Source: an uncultured Prevotella sp.
GTDB taxonomy: Bacteria > Bacteroidota > Bacteroidia > Bacteroidales > Bacteroidaceae
Assembly (NCBI GenBank): GCA_900543975.1
Contig: UQTI01000024.1
Span: 1-37,360 of the forward strand
Direction: 5' to 3'
Length of the DNA stretch: 37,360 nucleotides
Shown here: piece after piece, positions 25,823-34,391 of the stretch
Numbering within the stretch: the stretch's first letter is position 1
Layout: the number at the start of each line of letters is the position of its first letter
Program-made: the position numbers and the translations under genes
Notes under the pieces: generated by a model
Database searches by the model: none
Told to the model about the DNA's origin: nothing
Seen by the model: the letters and a program-made list of their open reading frames with translations, nothing else

Positions 25823-27139
25823 ATGAATATAGCAATTGTTGGAACTGGTTATGTGGGTTTGGTGACAGGTGCCTGTTTTGCAGACACGGGTGTCAACGTT
25901 ACATGTGTCGATGTTGACGAGAATAAGGTTGAGGCTCTTAAACAAGGCCGTGTGCCCATTTATGAGCCGGGTCTTGACGAGCTTGTTGCAAAAAACTATA
26001 AGGCAGGCCGCCTGAAGTTTACCACAAGCCTGGAAGAGGTTCTGAACGGTCAAGACGTGGTCTTTTGTGCCGTGGGTACACCTCCCGACGAGGATGGCTC
26101 TGCCGACTTGAAATATGTGCTTCAGGTAGCCCGTACCATTGGCCAGCATCTCAACAAGTATTTGGTTGTTGTGACCAAGAGTACGGTTCCCGTAGGCACG
26201 GCAAGCAAAATTCGCAACGCCATCAACGAAGAGCTGGCAAAGCGAGGGGCCGACGTAGAGTTTGACGTGGCAAGCAATCCCGAGTTCTTGAAAGAGGGCT
26301 CTGCCATAAAAGACTTTATGAGTCCGGACCGTGTGGTTATTGGCGTTGACAGCGATCGTGCCAAGGCCATTCTCACTCGCCTCTACAAGCCGTTCATGGT
26401 TGTTAATTTCCGAGTAATTTTTATGGATATTCCAAGTGCGGAGATGACCAAATATGCAGCCAACTCCATGCTTGCCACCCGCATCTCTTTCATGAACGAC
26501 ATCGCCAACCTGTGCGAGCTCGTGGGAGCCGATGTCAACATGGTCCGTGCTGGCATTGGAAGCGACAATCGCATTGGTCGAAAGTTTCTTTATGCCGGTT
26601 GCGGCTATGGCGGCTCTTGCTTCCCCAAGGATGTCAAGGCCTTGGTGAAGACGGCGTCCGACTGTGGCTACCCAATGGAAGTGTTACAGGCTGTTGAAAG
26701 CGTGAACGAACGTCAGAAGAGCATCTTGTTCCGTAAGCTTCAGCGTGTTTTCGGAGACGAGCCGTTGGCTGGCAAGACCATAACCCTTTGGGGCTTGGCC
26801 TTCAAGCCCGAGACCGACGACATGCGTGAGGCACCGGCCCTCGTCATGATAGATCTGCTCAAGAAGGCTGGCTGTAAGGTCAGGGCCTACGACCCCATCG
26901 CCATGGACGAGTGCAAGCGTAGGGTTGGCGATGCTGTGACCTATTGCGACAATATGTACGATGCCCTTGACGGCACAGAAGCCCTGCTGCTGCTCACCGA
27001 GTGGAAGCAGTTTCGTTTGCCTGATTGGAACGAGGTTAAACGTCGCATGAAACGTCATCTTGTCATTGATGGACGCAACATCTTCGATGCAGCTGAAATG
27101 ACAGGGTATGGCTTCGAATATCATTGCATAGGCCGGTAA
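25823..27139 (+). CDS. ugd: UDP-glucose 6-dehydrogenase
   Basis: 438 residues, standard length. An NAD-binding Rossmann domain starts at the N-terminus (GTGYVG, residues 7-12). The central block has the conserved Lys210 and Asn214 (TKYAANSMLATR), and the catalytic Cys266 sits in GYGGSCFPKD. A C-terminal UDP-binding domain includes WGLAFKPETDDMREAPA and ends with VIDGRNIF. It oxidises UDP-glucose to UDP-glucuronate for capsule or exopolysaccharide synthesis. It is transcribed alone, with its own promoter and a terminator-like hairpin after it. It may feed the polysaccharide system whose kinase is at 652. Confidence 0.95.
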   Translation: MNIAIVGTGYVGLVTGACFADTGVNVTCVDVDENKVEALKQGRVPIYEPGLDELVAKNYKAGRLKFTTSLEEVLNGQDVVFCAVGTPPDEDGSADLKYVLQVARTIGQHLNKYLVVVTKSTVPVGTASKIRNAINEELAKRGADVEFDVASNPEFLKEGSAIKDFMSPDRVVIGVDSDRAKAILTRLYKPFMVVNFRVIFMDIPSAEMTKYAANSMLATRISFMNDIANLCELVGADVNMVRAGIGSDNRIGRKFLYAGCGYGGSCFPKDVKALVKTASDCGYPMEVLQAVESVNERQKSILFRKLQRVFGDEPLAGKTITLWGLAFKPETDDMREAPALVMIDLLKKAGCKVRAYDPIAMDECKRRVGDAVTYCDNMYDALDGTEALLLLTEWKQFRLPDWNEVKRRMKRHLVIDGRNIFDAAEMTGYGFEYHCIGR

Positions 27140-27170
27140 TAAGCAGGCCGCTCACTTACTATAACAAATC

Positions 27171-27205
27171 TGACGGGCTTTTCGGCTCGTCATAAAAACT
27201 TTTTT
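27171..27205 (+). terminator. Terminator-like hairpin between ugd and the lipoprotein gene
   Basis: TGACGGGC (27171-27178) pairs with GCTCGTCA (27185-27192) with one G-U pair, followed by a T-run. It ends two bases before the next ATG, so the lipoprotein gene may depend on read-through. Confidence 0.65.
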
Positions 27206-27206
27206 A

Positions 27207-28013
27207 ATGAAGAAATTGCCGATAGCGACATTGTTCTTGCTCCTTTTGTTATGTTTCATGGCGTGCGGAAGGAAAGCGAAAGACGCCAATGACAACAGCA
27301 CGCAAGATTATGTTGCAAAGAAAGCGTTGCAAGGCGTGTGGATTGACGAGGACGATGAAGACGTGGTGTTCAGAATAAAGGGCGACACCGTGTTTTTCCC
27401 CGACTCTACAAGCATGCCCGTATATTTTATGGTGAAGCAAGACACGTTCGTGCTTTGTGGCGCCAACCGTGTTGCTTACCCCATTGTCAAGCGCACGCCA
27501 CATGTCTTTGTGTTTGTGAATCAGAACGGCGAACAGGTTAAGGTCGTGAAAAGCGACGACAGTTCTTACTTGCAGATGTTTAGCGAGAAGAAGGCCGTTG
27601 TTGCCTTAAATCAGAACCGTCTGTTGAAGCGCGACACCGTGCTTAGCTTTAACAACGAGCGTTACCACAGTTATGTACAGGTGAACCCCACGTCTTATAA
27701 GGTGTTGAAAGCCTCGTTTAACGATGATGGCGTGGAGGTAGACAATGTCTATTATGACAACATTCTCCATCTTAGCGTTTTCAACGGCAGCCGTAAGGTG
27801 TTTTCAAGCAACATCCTTAAAGGCGAGTTTGCCGACTATGTGCCTGCTGGCGTGTTGAACCAGACCATCTTCTCTGACCTTACGTTTTCTGGCATTGACA
27901 AGGAGGGTCTGCATTACAACGCCATCTTGGTCATTCCCGATTCGCAAACCAACTACGTTGTCGAGTTTATCGTTGCTTTTAACGGAAAAGTCGTTAAACG
28001 GGTTAGAAAGTGA
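27207..28013 (+). CDS. Putative lipoprotein of unknown function (DUF4738-like)
   Basis: 268 residues. The signal sequence ends in a lipobox (FMAC, Cys20-21 region), so the protein should be lipid-anchored. The mature part starts with a short polar spacer and then LQGVWIDEDDEDVVFRIKGDTVFFPD, a beta-rich, lipocalin-like opening. The rest is also mostly strands, with few cysteines. It resembles the DUF4738 lipoproteins common in Prevotella, but I cannot confirm the family by eye. No clear promoter separates it from ugd, only the hairpin at 27171. Confidence 0.75.
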   Translation: MKKLPIATLFLLLLLCFMACGRKAKDANDNSTQDYVAKKALQGVWIDEDDEDVVFRIKGDTVFFPDSTSMPVYFMVKQDTFVLCGANRVAYPIVKRTPHVFVFVNQNGEQVKVVKSDDSSYLQMFSEKKAVVALNQNRLLKRDTVLSFNNERYHSYVQVNPTSYKVLKASFNDDGVEVDNVYYDNILHLSVFNGSRKVFSSNILKGEFADYVPAGVLNQTIFSDLTFSGIDKEGLHYNAILVIPDSQTNYVVEFIVAFNGKVVKRVRK

Positions 28014-28038
28014 CGGTTCGTTGAGGTGACAAAACAGA

Positions 28039-28075
28039 AAAGCCAGACACTATAAATCAAGTGCCTGGCTTTATT
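28039..28075 (+). terminator. Terminator of the lipoprotein gene
   Basis: AAAGCCAG (28039-28046) pairs with CTGGCTTT (28065-28072), plus an inner CAC/GTG after one mismatch; T-rich sequence follows. Confidence 0.8.
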
Positions 28076-28088
28076 GTTTCTTTTCTTT

Positions 28089-28150
28089 TAAAGCTCTTTT
28101 AGAACATTCTTGATGCTCTTTTAAAGCTTTTTTGAAGCTCCTTTAAAAGC
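28089..28150. repeat. Three AT-rich degenerate repeats, probable terminator of the ROK gene
   Basis: The word AAGCTCTTTTAAAGC or close variants occurs three times. CTTTTAAAG (28118-28126) and CTTTAAAAG (28141-28149) form a perfect 9-base inverted repeat. It lies just past the stop codon of the minus-strand ROK gene and likely ends its transcript. Confidence 0.5.
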
Positions 28151-28158
28151 TAACAAAC

Positions 28159-29145
28159 TTACTCCTCGTTGATGTCCCAACCCACAGCCGATGCACCGAG
28201 CACGGCAGCAGAAGAACCGTCAAGACCGCTCACCAAGAACTTGGCCTTGCCCTTGAAGATGTTGAGCACATTCTCCTCATAAGCCTTCTTGATAGGATCC
28301 ATGAGCAGAGCACCTGCCTTTGTCAGACCGCCGAAGAAGATGAACGCCTCGGGAGAAGAGAACGCAGCAAAATCGGCGCAAGCCTCACCCAGCATGTTGC
28401 CTGTAAACTCGTAGATGCGCTTTGCCAGAGCATCGCCCTTAGAAGCAGCTATTGACACGTCGAGAGAAGTGATGTCGGCAGCGGGCATGTCGCGCAGCAG
28501 AGAAGGCTCGTCGGTTGTCTCAATTAGCTCGCGTGCTGTGCGTGCCACACCTGTTGCTGAACAGTAAGCCTCCAGACAGCCCTTACGGCCACATCCGCAG
28601 GGACGGCCGTTCACACGGTTCATGATAACGTGTCCGAGCTCACCGGCGAAGCCGTCGCTTCCGTAAACCAGCTGACCGTTGATCACGATGCCTGAGCCAA
28701 CGCCTGTTCCGAGAGTGATAACGATAAAGTTTTTCATGCCGCGGGCAACACCGTAGGTCATCTCACCAATGGCAGCTGCGTTGGCGTCGTTGGTCAGAGC
28801 CACAGGAATGCCGAGCTTGTCTGAGAACATCTTTGCCAGAGGCACGATGCCGTTGTGACCCCATGAGAGGTTCGGCGCAAACTCGATAGTGCCTGTATAA
28901 TAGTTGCCGTTGGGGGCACCAATGCCCATAGCTTTGATCTTTTCAATGCCACCTACCTGGTCGATGATTATCTGCAGAGCCTCTACCGATGCTTCCACAT
29001 ACTCGTCAACCGTCTCATAGCCCTGAGTTTTGATGGCTGTTGTGGCCTTGATGTCGCCACGGCTGTCTACAATACCGAATACAGAGTTTGTACCTCCCAA
29101 ATCCAAGCCGATAACATACGGCTTTATCAAATTTTCTTGAGTCAT
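28159..29145 (-). CDS. ROK-family sugar kinase (probable glucokinase)
   Basis: 328 residues. The phosphate-1 ATP-binding motif is VIGLDLGGTNSVFG (11-24). NDANAAAIGE holds the catalytic Asp120. The ROK signature has GELGH (168-172) with sugar-binding Glu169 and His172, the zinc site CGCGRKGC with Cys183, Cys185 and Cys190, and Glu192. There is no N-terminal DNA-binding helix-turn-helix, so it is a kinase and not a NagC/XylR-type repressor. It probably phosphorylates glucose, as ROK glucokinases of Bacteroidetes do, though other hexoses or amino sugars are possible. A perfect promoter lies upstream at 29246. Confidence 0.92.
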   Translation of the reverse strand: MTQENLIKPYVIGLDLGGTNSVFGIVDSRGDIKATTAIKTQGYETVDEYVEASVEALQIIIDQVGGIEKIKAMGIGAPNGNYYTGTIEFAPNLSWGHNGIVPLAKMFSDKLGIPVALTNDANAAAIGEMTYGVARGMKNFIVITLGTGVGSGIVINGQLVYGSDGFAGELGHVIMNRVNGRPCGCGRKGCLEAYCSATGVARTARELIETTDEPSLLRDMPAADITSLDVSIAASKGDALAKRIYEFTGNMLGEACADFAAFSSPEAFIFFGGLTKAGALLMDPIKKAYEENVLNIFKGKAKFLVSGLDGSSAAVLGASAVGWDINEE

Positions 29146-29245
29146 GCTTTTTGTTTTATATTATTAATAGTAATAAGCTTCATTCTGTTTGCAACGTTTT
29201 GCCGTGGTTAGGGGCATAATTGTCACAACGTCAGTCTAAGTAGTG

Positions 29246-29277
29246 CAAAGATATTAAAAATCCTTGTACGGAACAAA
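29246..29277 (-). promoter_or_regulatory. Promoter of the ROK kinase gene
   Basis: Minus strand: TTTG (29274-29277), 20-base spacer, TATCTTTG (29246-29253). A perfect match to the Bacteroidetes consensus; the leader is about 95 bases. Confidence 0.85.
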
Positions 29278-29292
29278 GTTTTATAGTGAAAA

Positions 29293-29324
29293 TTTGTCTA
29301 TATCGCATAATTTTTGCAATTTTG
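29293..29324 (+). promoter_or_regulatory. Promoter of the LysE-DUF4924-prfC-SLC13 unit
   Basis: TTTG (29293-29296), 20-base spacer, CAATTTTG (29317-29324; first base differs from TAnnTTTG). Only eight bases separate it from the ATG at 29333, so the leader should be zero to three bases. It is divergent to the ROK promoter. Confidence 0.55.
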
Positions 29325-29332
29325 CATCTGTT

Positions 29333-30007
29333 ATGCAGTTTCCAATTCAGTTAGACATCTTAGACTTTATCTTCAAAGGGTTGCTTATAGGTATCATGGC
29401 CTCGGCACCCATGGGGCCCGTTGGTGTGCTTTGCATCCAACGCACGTTGAACAAAGGACGTTGGTACGGCTTCATCACAGGCATTGGAGCAACGGTCAGC
29501 GATCTTATATATGCCTTGTTCACAGGTTTCGGCATGAGTTTCGTCATGGATTTTATCCAAAACGAGCGCAGCCGGTTTATCCTGCAAATATGCGGCAGCA
29601 TCGTCTTGTTGCTCTTTGGCGTCTATTGCTACCGTTCAGACCCCACGAGGAAGATTCACAAGAAGAGCTCGCGTCCGAGCAAAGGCACGCTTTTGCACAA
29701 CGGTGTGACTGCCTTTATCGTGACCGTGCTCAATCCTCTTATCGTGTTCCTTTTCATCTTCCTCTTCGCACAGTTTGCTTTTATAGTGCCATCTCGTCCT
29801 GTTGAGATGACCATCGGCTATGTGAGCGTGGTGGGAGGTGCCCTGCTGTGGTGGTTTGGCCTCACATGGCTTGTTGACAAGGTGCGCGGCAAGTTCGACA
29901 ACAACGGCATCATCATCATCAACCGTGTGGTGGGTTGCATTGTCATTATCTTTTCGCTCATCATGCTCTTTGGCATGGTGTTCAATCTTTATACACTTCC
30001 TTATTAA
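29333..30007 (+). CDS. LysE-family amino-acid exporter
   Basis: 224 residues from the ATG at 29333; an in-frame TTG at 29264 lies before the promoter and is rejected. About six membrane helices are visible: FIFKGLLIGIMASAPMGPVGVLC, the region after YGFITGIGATVSDLIYALF, ILQICGSIVLLLFGVYCY, TAFIVTVLNPLIVFLFIFLF, YVSVVGGALLWWFG, and VGCIVIIFSLIMLFG. The G-ASAPMGPVG segment in helix 1 is typical of the LysE/RhtB superfamily. It should export amino acids or related metabolites; the substrate is unknown. It starts a tight four-gene unit. Confidence 0.88.
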   Translation: MQFPIQLDILDFIFKGLLIGIMASAPMGPVGVLCIQRTLNKGRWYGFITGIGATVSDLIYALFTGFGMSFVMDFIQNERSRFILQICGSIVLLLFGVYCYRSDPTRKIHKKSSRPSKGTLLHNGVTAFIVTVLNPLIVFLFIFLFAQFAFIVPSRPVEMTIGYVSVVGGALLWWFGLTWLVDKVRGKFDNNGIIIINRVVGCIVIIFSLIMLFGMVFNLYTLPY

Positions 30008-30012
30008 AAAAT

Positions 30013-30558
30013 ATGTTTATATCACAACAACTTAGAAAGAAAAGCATTGCTGAGTATGTGCTATACATGTGGCAGGTAGAAGATCTTATCCGTGCCTACG
30101 GATGCTCGCTGTCAAGAATCAAAAACGAGTATGTGAGCCAGTTTTCCGACTATACCGATGAGCAACGCTCAGAGCTTGTCGATTGGTACGGCGACCTGAT
30201 ACGCATGATCAATCAAGAGGGCAAGCGCGAGAAAGGCCATTTGCAGATTAACCAGATTGTGGTGCAGGATGTCTCCGACCTTCACGCCCAACTGTTGCAG
30301 AGCTCCAAGTTTCCGTTCTACAATGCCGAATATTATAAGGTGTTGCCGTTCATCGTCGAACTTCGCAACAGAGGCAGCAAGGATGTAGGTGAGATAGAGA
30401 CCTGTCTCAACGCTCTCTACGGCACCATGATGCTCCGCCTCCAAAAAAAGCCCATCTCTCCCGAGACAGCCCATGCCGTGAAGGAGATAACGACGTTCAT
30501 AGGCATGCTCAGCGATTATTATATTAAAGACCGGACCGAAGGTCTGGAGTTCGACTAA
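30013..30558 (+). CDS. DUF4924 family protein
   Basis: 181 residues from the ATG at 30013, 5 bases after the LysE gene. It starts MFISQQLRKKSIAEYVLYMWQVEDLIRAY, which fits the Bacteroidetes family DUF4924. All helical, cytosolic, with no catalytic motif visible. It lies 15 bases before prfC, so it is translated from the same message. Function unknown. Confidence 0.85.
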   Translation: MFISQQLRKKSIAEYVLYMWQVEDLIRAYGCSLSRIKNEYVSQFSDYTDEQRSELVDWYGDLIRMINQEGKREKGHLQINQIVVQDVSDLHAQLLQSSKFPFYNAEYYKVLPFIVELRNRGSKDVGEIETCLNALYGTMMLRLQKKPISPETAHAVKEITTFIGMLSDYYIKDRTEGLEFD

Positions 30559-30573
30559 CAAGGAAAAAGAAAC

Positions 30574-32142
30574 ATGAATCAAGAAATAGAAAGAAGACGA
30601 ACCTTTGCCATTATCTCTCACCCAGATGCTGGTAAAACAACACTTACAGAGAAATTCCTGCTCTTCGGCGGCCAGATACAGGTTGCCGGAGCTGTGAAGA
30701 ACAACAAGATCAAGAAGACGGCCACGTCCGACTGGATGGAGATCGAGAAGCAGCGTGGCATCTCGGTGTCGACCTCTGTCATGGAGTTTGACTATGAGGG
30801 CTACAAGGTCAACATCCTTGACACCCCTGGTCACCAAGACTTTGCCGAGGATACCTTCCGCACGCTCACGGCTGTCGATTCAGCCATCATCGTGGTCGAT
30901 GGAGCCAAGGGTGTGGAGACGCAGACGCGCAAGCTCATGGAGGTGTGCCGCATGCGCAACACGCCTGTTATCGTGTTTGTCAACAAGATGGACCGCGAGG
31001 GTCGCGATCCCTTCGACCTTCTTGACGAGTTGGAGGAGGAGCTTCATATCAAGGTGCGCCCCTTGTCATGGCCAATCAATATCGGTGCCAAGTTTAAGGG
31101 CGTTTACAACATATATGAGAACAAGCTCGACCTCTTCAAGCCCGATAAGCAGCGCGTAACAGAGAAGGTGGAGGTCGACATCGCCAGCCCTGATCTTGCA
31201 ACCCATATCGGCGAGCAAGACGCGCAGCAGCTGCGCGACGACCTTGAACTTATTGATGGCGTGTACCCCAAGTTTGACGTAGAGACCTACCGTTCAGCTG
31301 AGGTAGCCCCCGTGTTCTTCGGTTCTGCCCTCAACAACTTTGGTGTGCAGGAGCTGCTCAACTGCTTCGTGAAGATTGCCCCGTCGCCCCGTCCCACCAA
31401 GGCCGAGGAGCGTGAGGTGAACCCTGAGGAGTCCAAGTTTACAGGCTTTGTCTTCAAGATCACAGCCAACATCGATCCTAACCACCGCTCATGTATCGCC
31501 TTCTGCAAGGTGTGCAGCGGACGCTTTGAGCGTAACCACCCCTACCTCCATGTGCGTCTTGACAAGACTGTTCGCTTTAGTGCCGCCACACAGTTTATGG
31601 CGCAGCGCAAGAGTACCATTGACGAGGCCTATCCTGGCGACATTGTGGGTCTGCCCGACAACGGCATCTTCAAGATCGGCGACACGTTGACTGATGGTGA
31701 GAAGCTCCATTTCCGTGGCCTGCCATCGTTCTCGCCAGAGATGTTCAAGTATATCGAGAACGATGACCCCATGAAGTCGAAACAACTTGAGAAGGGCATC
31801 AACCAGCTCATGGACGAGGGTGTGGCCCAGCTGTTTGTTAACCAGTTTAACGGTCGCAAGATTATCGGTACCGTTGGTCAGCTCCAGTTTGAGGTTATCC
31901 AGTATCGTCTTGAGAACGAGTACAACGCCAAGTGTCGTTGGGAGCCCGTCCATCTCTACAAGGCTTGTTGGATAGAGAGTGACGACCCTGCCGAGCTTGA
32001 GGCTTTCAAGAAGCGCAAGTATCAGTATATGGCAAAGGACCGTGACGGCCGCGATGTGTTCCTTGCCGACTCTGGTTATGTGCTCAGCATGGCTCAGCAA
32101 GACTTTGAACATGTGAAATTCCATTTCACCAGCGAGTTCTAA
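30574..32142 (+). CDS. prfC: Peptide chain release factor 3
   Basis: 522 residues, typical for RF3. GTPase motifs: G1 SHPDAGKTT (15-23), G2 QRGISVSTSV, G3 DTPGH, G4 NKMD. Domains II and III follow, ending in the RF3 C-terminal domain (GVAQLFVNQFNGRKIIGTVGQLQFEV). RF3 is a GTPase that removes RF1/RF2 from the ribosome after peptide release. It sits in the middle of the LysE-DUF4924-prfC-SLC13 unit, 16 bases before the permease gene. Confidence 0.97.
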   Translation: MNQEIERRRTFAIISHPDAGKTTLTEKFLLFGGQIQVAGAVKNNKIKKTATSDWMEIEKQRGISVSTSVMEFDYEGYKVNILDTPGHQDFAEDTFRTLTAVDSAIIVVDGAKGVETQTRKLMEVCRMRNTPVIVFVNKMDREGRDPFDLLDELEEELHIKVRPLSWPINIGAKFKGVYNIYENKLDLFKPDKQRVTEKVEVDIASPDLATHIGEQDAQQLRDDLELIDGVYPKFDVETYRSAEVAPVFFGSALNNFGVQELLNCFVKIAPSPRPTKAEEREVNPEESKFTGFVFKITANIDPNHRSCIAFCKVCSGRFERNHPYLHVRLDKTVRFSAATQFMAQRKSTIDEAYPGDIVGLPDNGIFKIGDTLTDGEKLHFRGLPSFSPEMFKYIENDDPMKSKQLEKGINQLMDEGVAQLFVNQFNGRKIIGTVGQLQFEVIQYRLENEYNAKCRWEPVHLYKACWIESDDPAELEAFKKRKYQYMAKDRDGRDVFLADSGYVLSMAQQDFEHVKFHFTSEF

Positions 32143-32158
32143 TCAAAAGACCAATAAA

Positions 32159-34006
32159 ATGTACACGACTCTTATCATTCTCCTTGTTACGGCAGTTCTT
32201 TTTGCCGTGGGCCGCGTGCGTTCCGACATCATAGCGCTCTGTGCCCTTATCTGCCTGTTGCTGACAGGCAATCTTACCACCAGCGAGGCCCTGTCGGGCT
32301 TCTCCAACCCCGTTGTCATCATGATGGCAGGGTTGTTCATCGTCGGCGGAGCTGTGCTCCAGACCGGTCTTGCCAAGAAGATTGGCGGCAAGATAACAAG
32401 CTTGGCGGGCAACAGCGAGCTGAAGCTGTTTCTCTTGGTCATGGTGTTCACGTCAGCCATTGGCGGCTTCGTGAGCAACACAGGCACCGTGGCCCTCATG
32501 CTGCCCATCATCGTCAGCATGGCGTCAAGCTCAGGCATCAGCTCGCGCCGCATCCTCATGCCTCTGGCCTTTGCCAGCAGCATGGGAGGCATGCTCACCC
32601 TTATCGGTACGCCGCCCAACCTCGTTATTCAGGAGACGCTGGTAGAGTCGGGCTACTCTGGTCTCGGCTTCTTCACCTTCCTGCCTGTAGGTCTGGTAGC
32701 TGTAGCTGTCGGTATAGTGGTGCTGCTCCCGTTGAGCAAATGGTTCTTGAAAGAGAAGCAAGGCAATGTGAGCAGCAAGCGCGGCGGAAAGTCGCTCTCG
32801 CAGCTTGTCAGCGAGTATGGACTTACCGACAATCTGTCCGTATATCGCGTGAAGGAGCGGTCGCGTATCTGCGGCATGACCATTGGCAAGCTAAACATAT
32901 ATAATATGTATGGCGTGAGCATCATCGAGGTGCGCCGCGAAACAGGAAGCCAGCACGGCATCCTGAAAAACGTTGTGCAGAAGATGGCTGCCGCCGACAC
33001 CATGCTTGAGGTTGGCGACCTTCTGTTCGTCAACGGCGATCAGGCGAGAGCGCGGGCCTTTGCCAAAGATTTCAGTCTGGAGACGGTCAACGCCAAGAAC
33101 TACGGTCGCAAGTCGGGGCTCGACTTCTACGACCTTGGCATCGCTGAGATTCTGCTCATGCAAGACTCAAAAATTGTTGGCCGCAAGGTTAAAGATTGTG
33201 GCTTCCGTGAGAAATATTGTCTTAACGTCATAGGTCTGCGTCGCCACGGCGAATATAAGAAAGACGGAGTTGCCGACATGAAAATTATGTCGGGCGACGT
33301 GCTTCTTGTTCAAGGCGTGTGGAACGACATTGCCCGCCTCACCTCTGAAGACGAGCAATGGGTGGTGCTAGGCCAGCCGTTGGCAGAGGCCGCCAAGGTG
33401 ACGCTCGACTATAAGGCTCCTGTGGCGGCAGCTGTCATGGTGGCCATGGTTGTCATGATGGTGTTCGATTTCATTCCCGTGGCTCCTGTTACTGCCGTGC
33501 TTATTGCCGCCGTGCTGATGATTCTCACAGGCTGTTTCCGCACGGTCGAGGCAGCATACAAGACCATCAACTGGGAGAGCATAGTGCTCATTGCCGCCAT
33601 GATGCCCATGTCGGTAGCCCTTACCAACACGGGTGCTTCGGCCCTTGTGTCGCAGTCGTTGGTCAACGCCCTTGGCACCTTTGGGCCTTACGCCCTTCTT
33701 GCGGGCATCTATTTCACCACATCTCTGCTCACCATGTTCATCAGCAACACGGCCACGGCCGTGCTCATGGCGCCCATCGCGTTGTCGGCGGCATCGTCGG
33801 TAGGCATTGCTCCCCATGCGTTCCTCTTTGCCGTGACCGTGGCAGCAAGCATGTGCTTTGCCTCGCCGTTCTCAACGCCGCCAAACGCTCTTGTCATGCA
33901 GGCCGGCCGTTACACGTTTATGGACTACATTCGCGTGGGTCTTCCCCTTCAGGTCATAATGGGTGTTGTGATGGTGTTTGTGCTGCCCCTGCTTTTCCCG
34001 TTCTGA
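32159..34006 (+). CDS. SLC13/ArsB-superfamily permease with two RCK_C domains
   Basis: 615 residues. An N-terminal set of membrane helices (about 1-200) carries the repeat motifs SNTGTVALMLPI and IGTPPNLVI. Two cytoplasmic TrkA-C (RCK_C) domains (about 215-290 and 300-385, with FVNGD and LLVQG strands) interrupt the membrane part. A second membrane half (about 415-615) holds SNTATAVLMAPIA and STPPNALVMQAGRYTFMD. The layout matches Na+/dicarboxylate- or Na+/sulfate-type carriers of the SLC13 group with regulatory RCK domains; the substrate is not clear. It ends the four-gene unit and is followed by a very strong terminator. Confidence 0.9.
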   Translation: MYTTLIILLVTAVLFAVGRVRSDIIALCALICLLLTGNLTTSEALSGFSNPVVIMMAGLFIVGGAVLQTGLAKKIGGKITSLAGNSELKLFLLVMVFTSAIGGFVSNTGTVALMLPIIVSMASSSGISSRRILMPLAFASSMGGMLTLIGTPPNLVIQETLVESGYSGLGFFTFLPVGLVAVAVGIVVLLPLSKWFLKEKQGNVSSKRGGKSLSQLVSEYGLTDNLSVYRVKERSRICGMTIGKLNIYNMYGVSIIEVRRETGSQHGILKNVVQKMAAADTMLEVGDLLFVNGDQARARAFAKDFSLETVNAKNYGRKSGLDFYDLGIAEILLMQDSKIVGRKVKDCGFREKYCLNVIGLRRHGEYKKDGVADMKIMSGDVLLVQGVWNDIARLTSEDEQWVVLGQPLAEAAKVTLDYKAPVAAAVMVAMVVMMVFDFIPVAPVTAVLIAAVLMILTGCFRTVEAAYKTINWESIVLIAAMMPMSVALTNTGASALVSQSLVNALGTFGPYALLAGIYFTTSLLTMFISNTATAVLMAPIALSAASSVGIAPHAFLFAVTVAASMCFASPFSTPPNALVMQAGRYTFMDYIRVGLPLQVIMGVVMVFVLPLLFPF

Positions 34007-34025
34007 TAAGCGTGAATGAACATCT

Positions 34026-34043
34026 GCTTTATTATAATAAAGC
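34026..34043. repeat. Perfect 18-base AT-rich palindrome
   Basis: GCTTTATTATAATAAAGC reads the same on both strands. It lies 20 bases past the SLC13 stop codon. Confidence 0.9.
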
Positions 34044-34046
34044 AAC

Positions 34047-34109
34047 TATAATAAACTCATTTGTAATAGACCGTTTATAATAGACTTTTATAATAAACCA
34101 TTTATAACA
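34047..34109. repeat. Degenerate tandem repeat of about 14 bases
   Basis: Four to five copies of an ATAATARACYNTTT-like unit (13-15 bases each). It continues directly into the terminator stem at 34106. Confidence 0.65.
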
Positions 34110-34156
34110 ACAAGCGTGCGTCTTTATTATGTGAAACGCACGCTTGTTGTTTTTTG
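34106..34156 (+). terminator. Strong terminator of the LysE-SLC13 unit
   Basis: Perfect 16-base inverted repeat (34106-34121 and 34136-34151) with a 14-base loop, starting AACAACAAGCGTGCGT and followed by TTTTT. Confidence 0.95.
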
Positions 34157-34321
34157 GCATGTTCTGCTTTCTGCACAATTATCTTTCTTCCTTTCATCTT
34201 TTTGAGGACAAGAGAGTGTAAAGAAAGAGGCGATTTCTTATGAAAAGCAGGAGAGCTGATATGATGTTGTTTGTTAGAGAAAGTGTTTAACCCCAAATCG
34301 GTCGTTAGGGCTTGCTTGGTC

Positions 34322-34376
34322 CTTGCTTGCTGAGGTTTTAAAGACAATAGAGACAATAGGGACAATCCGTTTCTCC
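34322..34376 (+). repeat. Repeat R1: TTGCTGAGGTTTTAA leader plus three GACAATAGR units
   Basis: A mini-hairpin (CCTT...GAGG) and TTTTAA are followed by GACAATAGA, GACAATAGG and GACAATC, then CCGTTT. R2 (34651) and R3 (34709) share this design; R4 (34948) is an inverted copy. Confidence 0.85.
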
Positions 34377-34391
34377 TTTCTGTGCCTGCTT

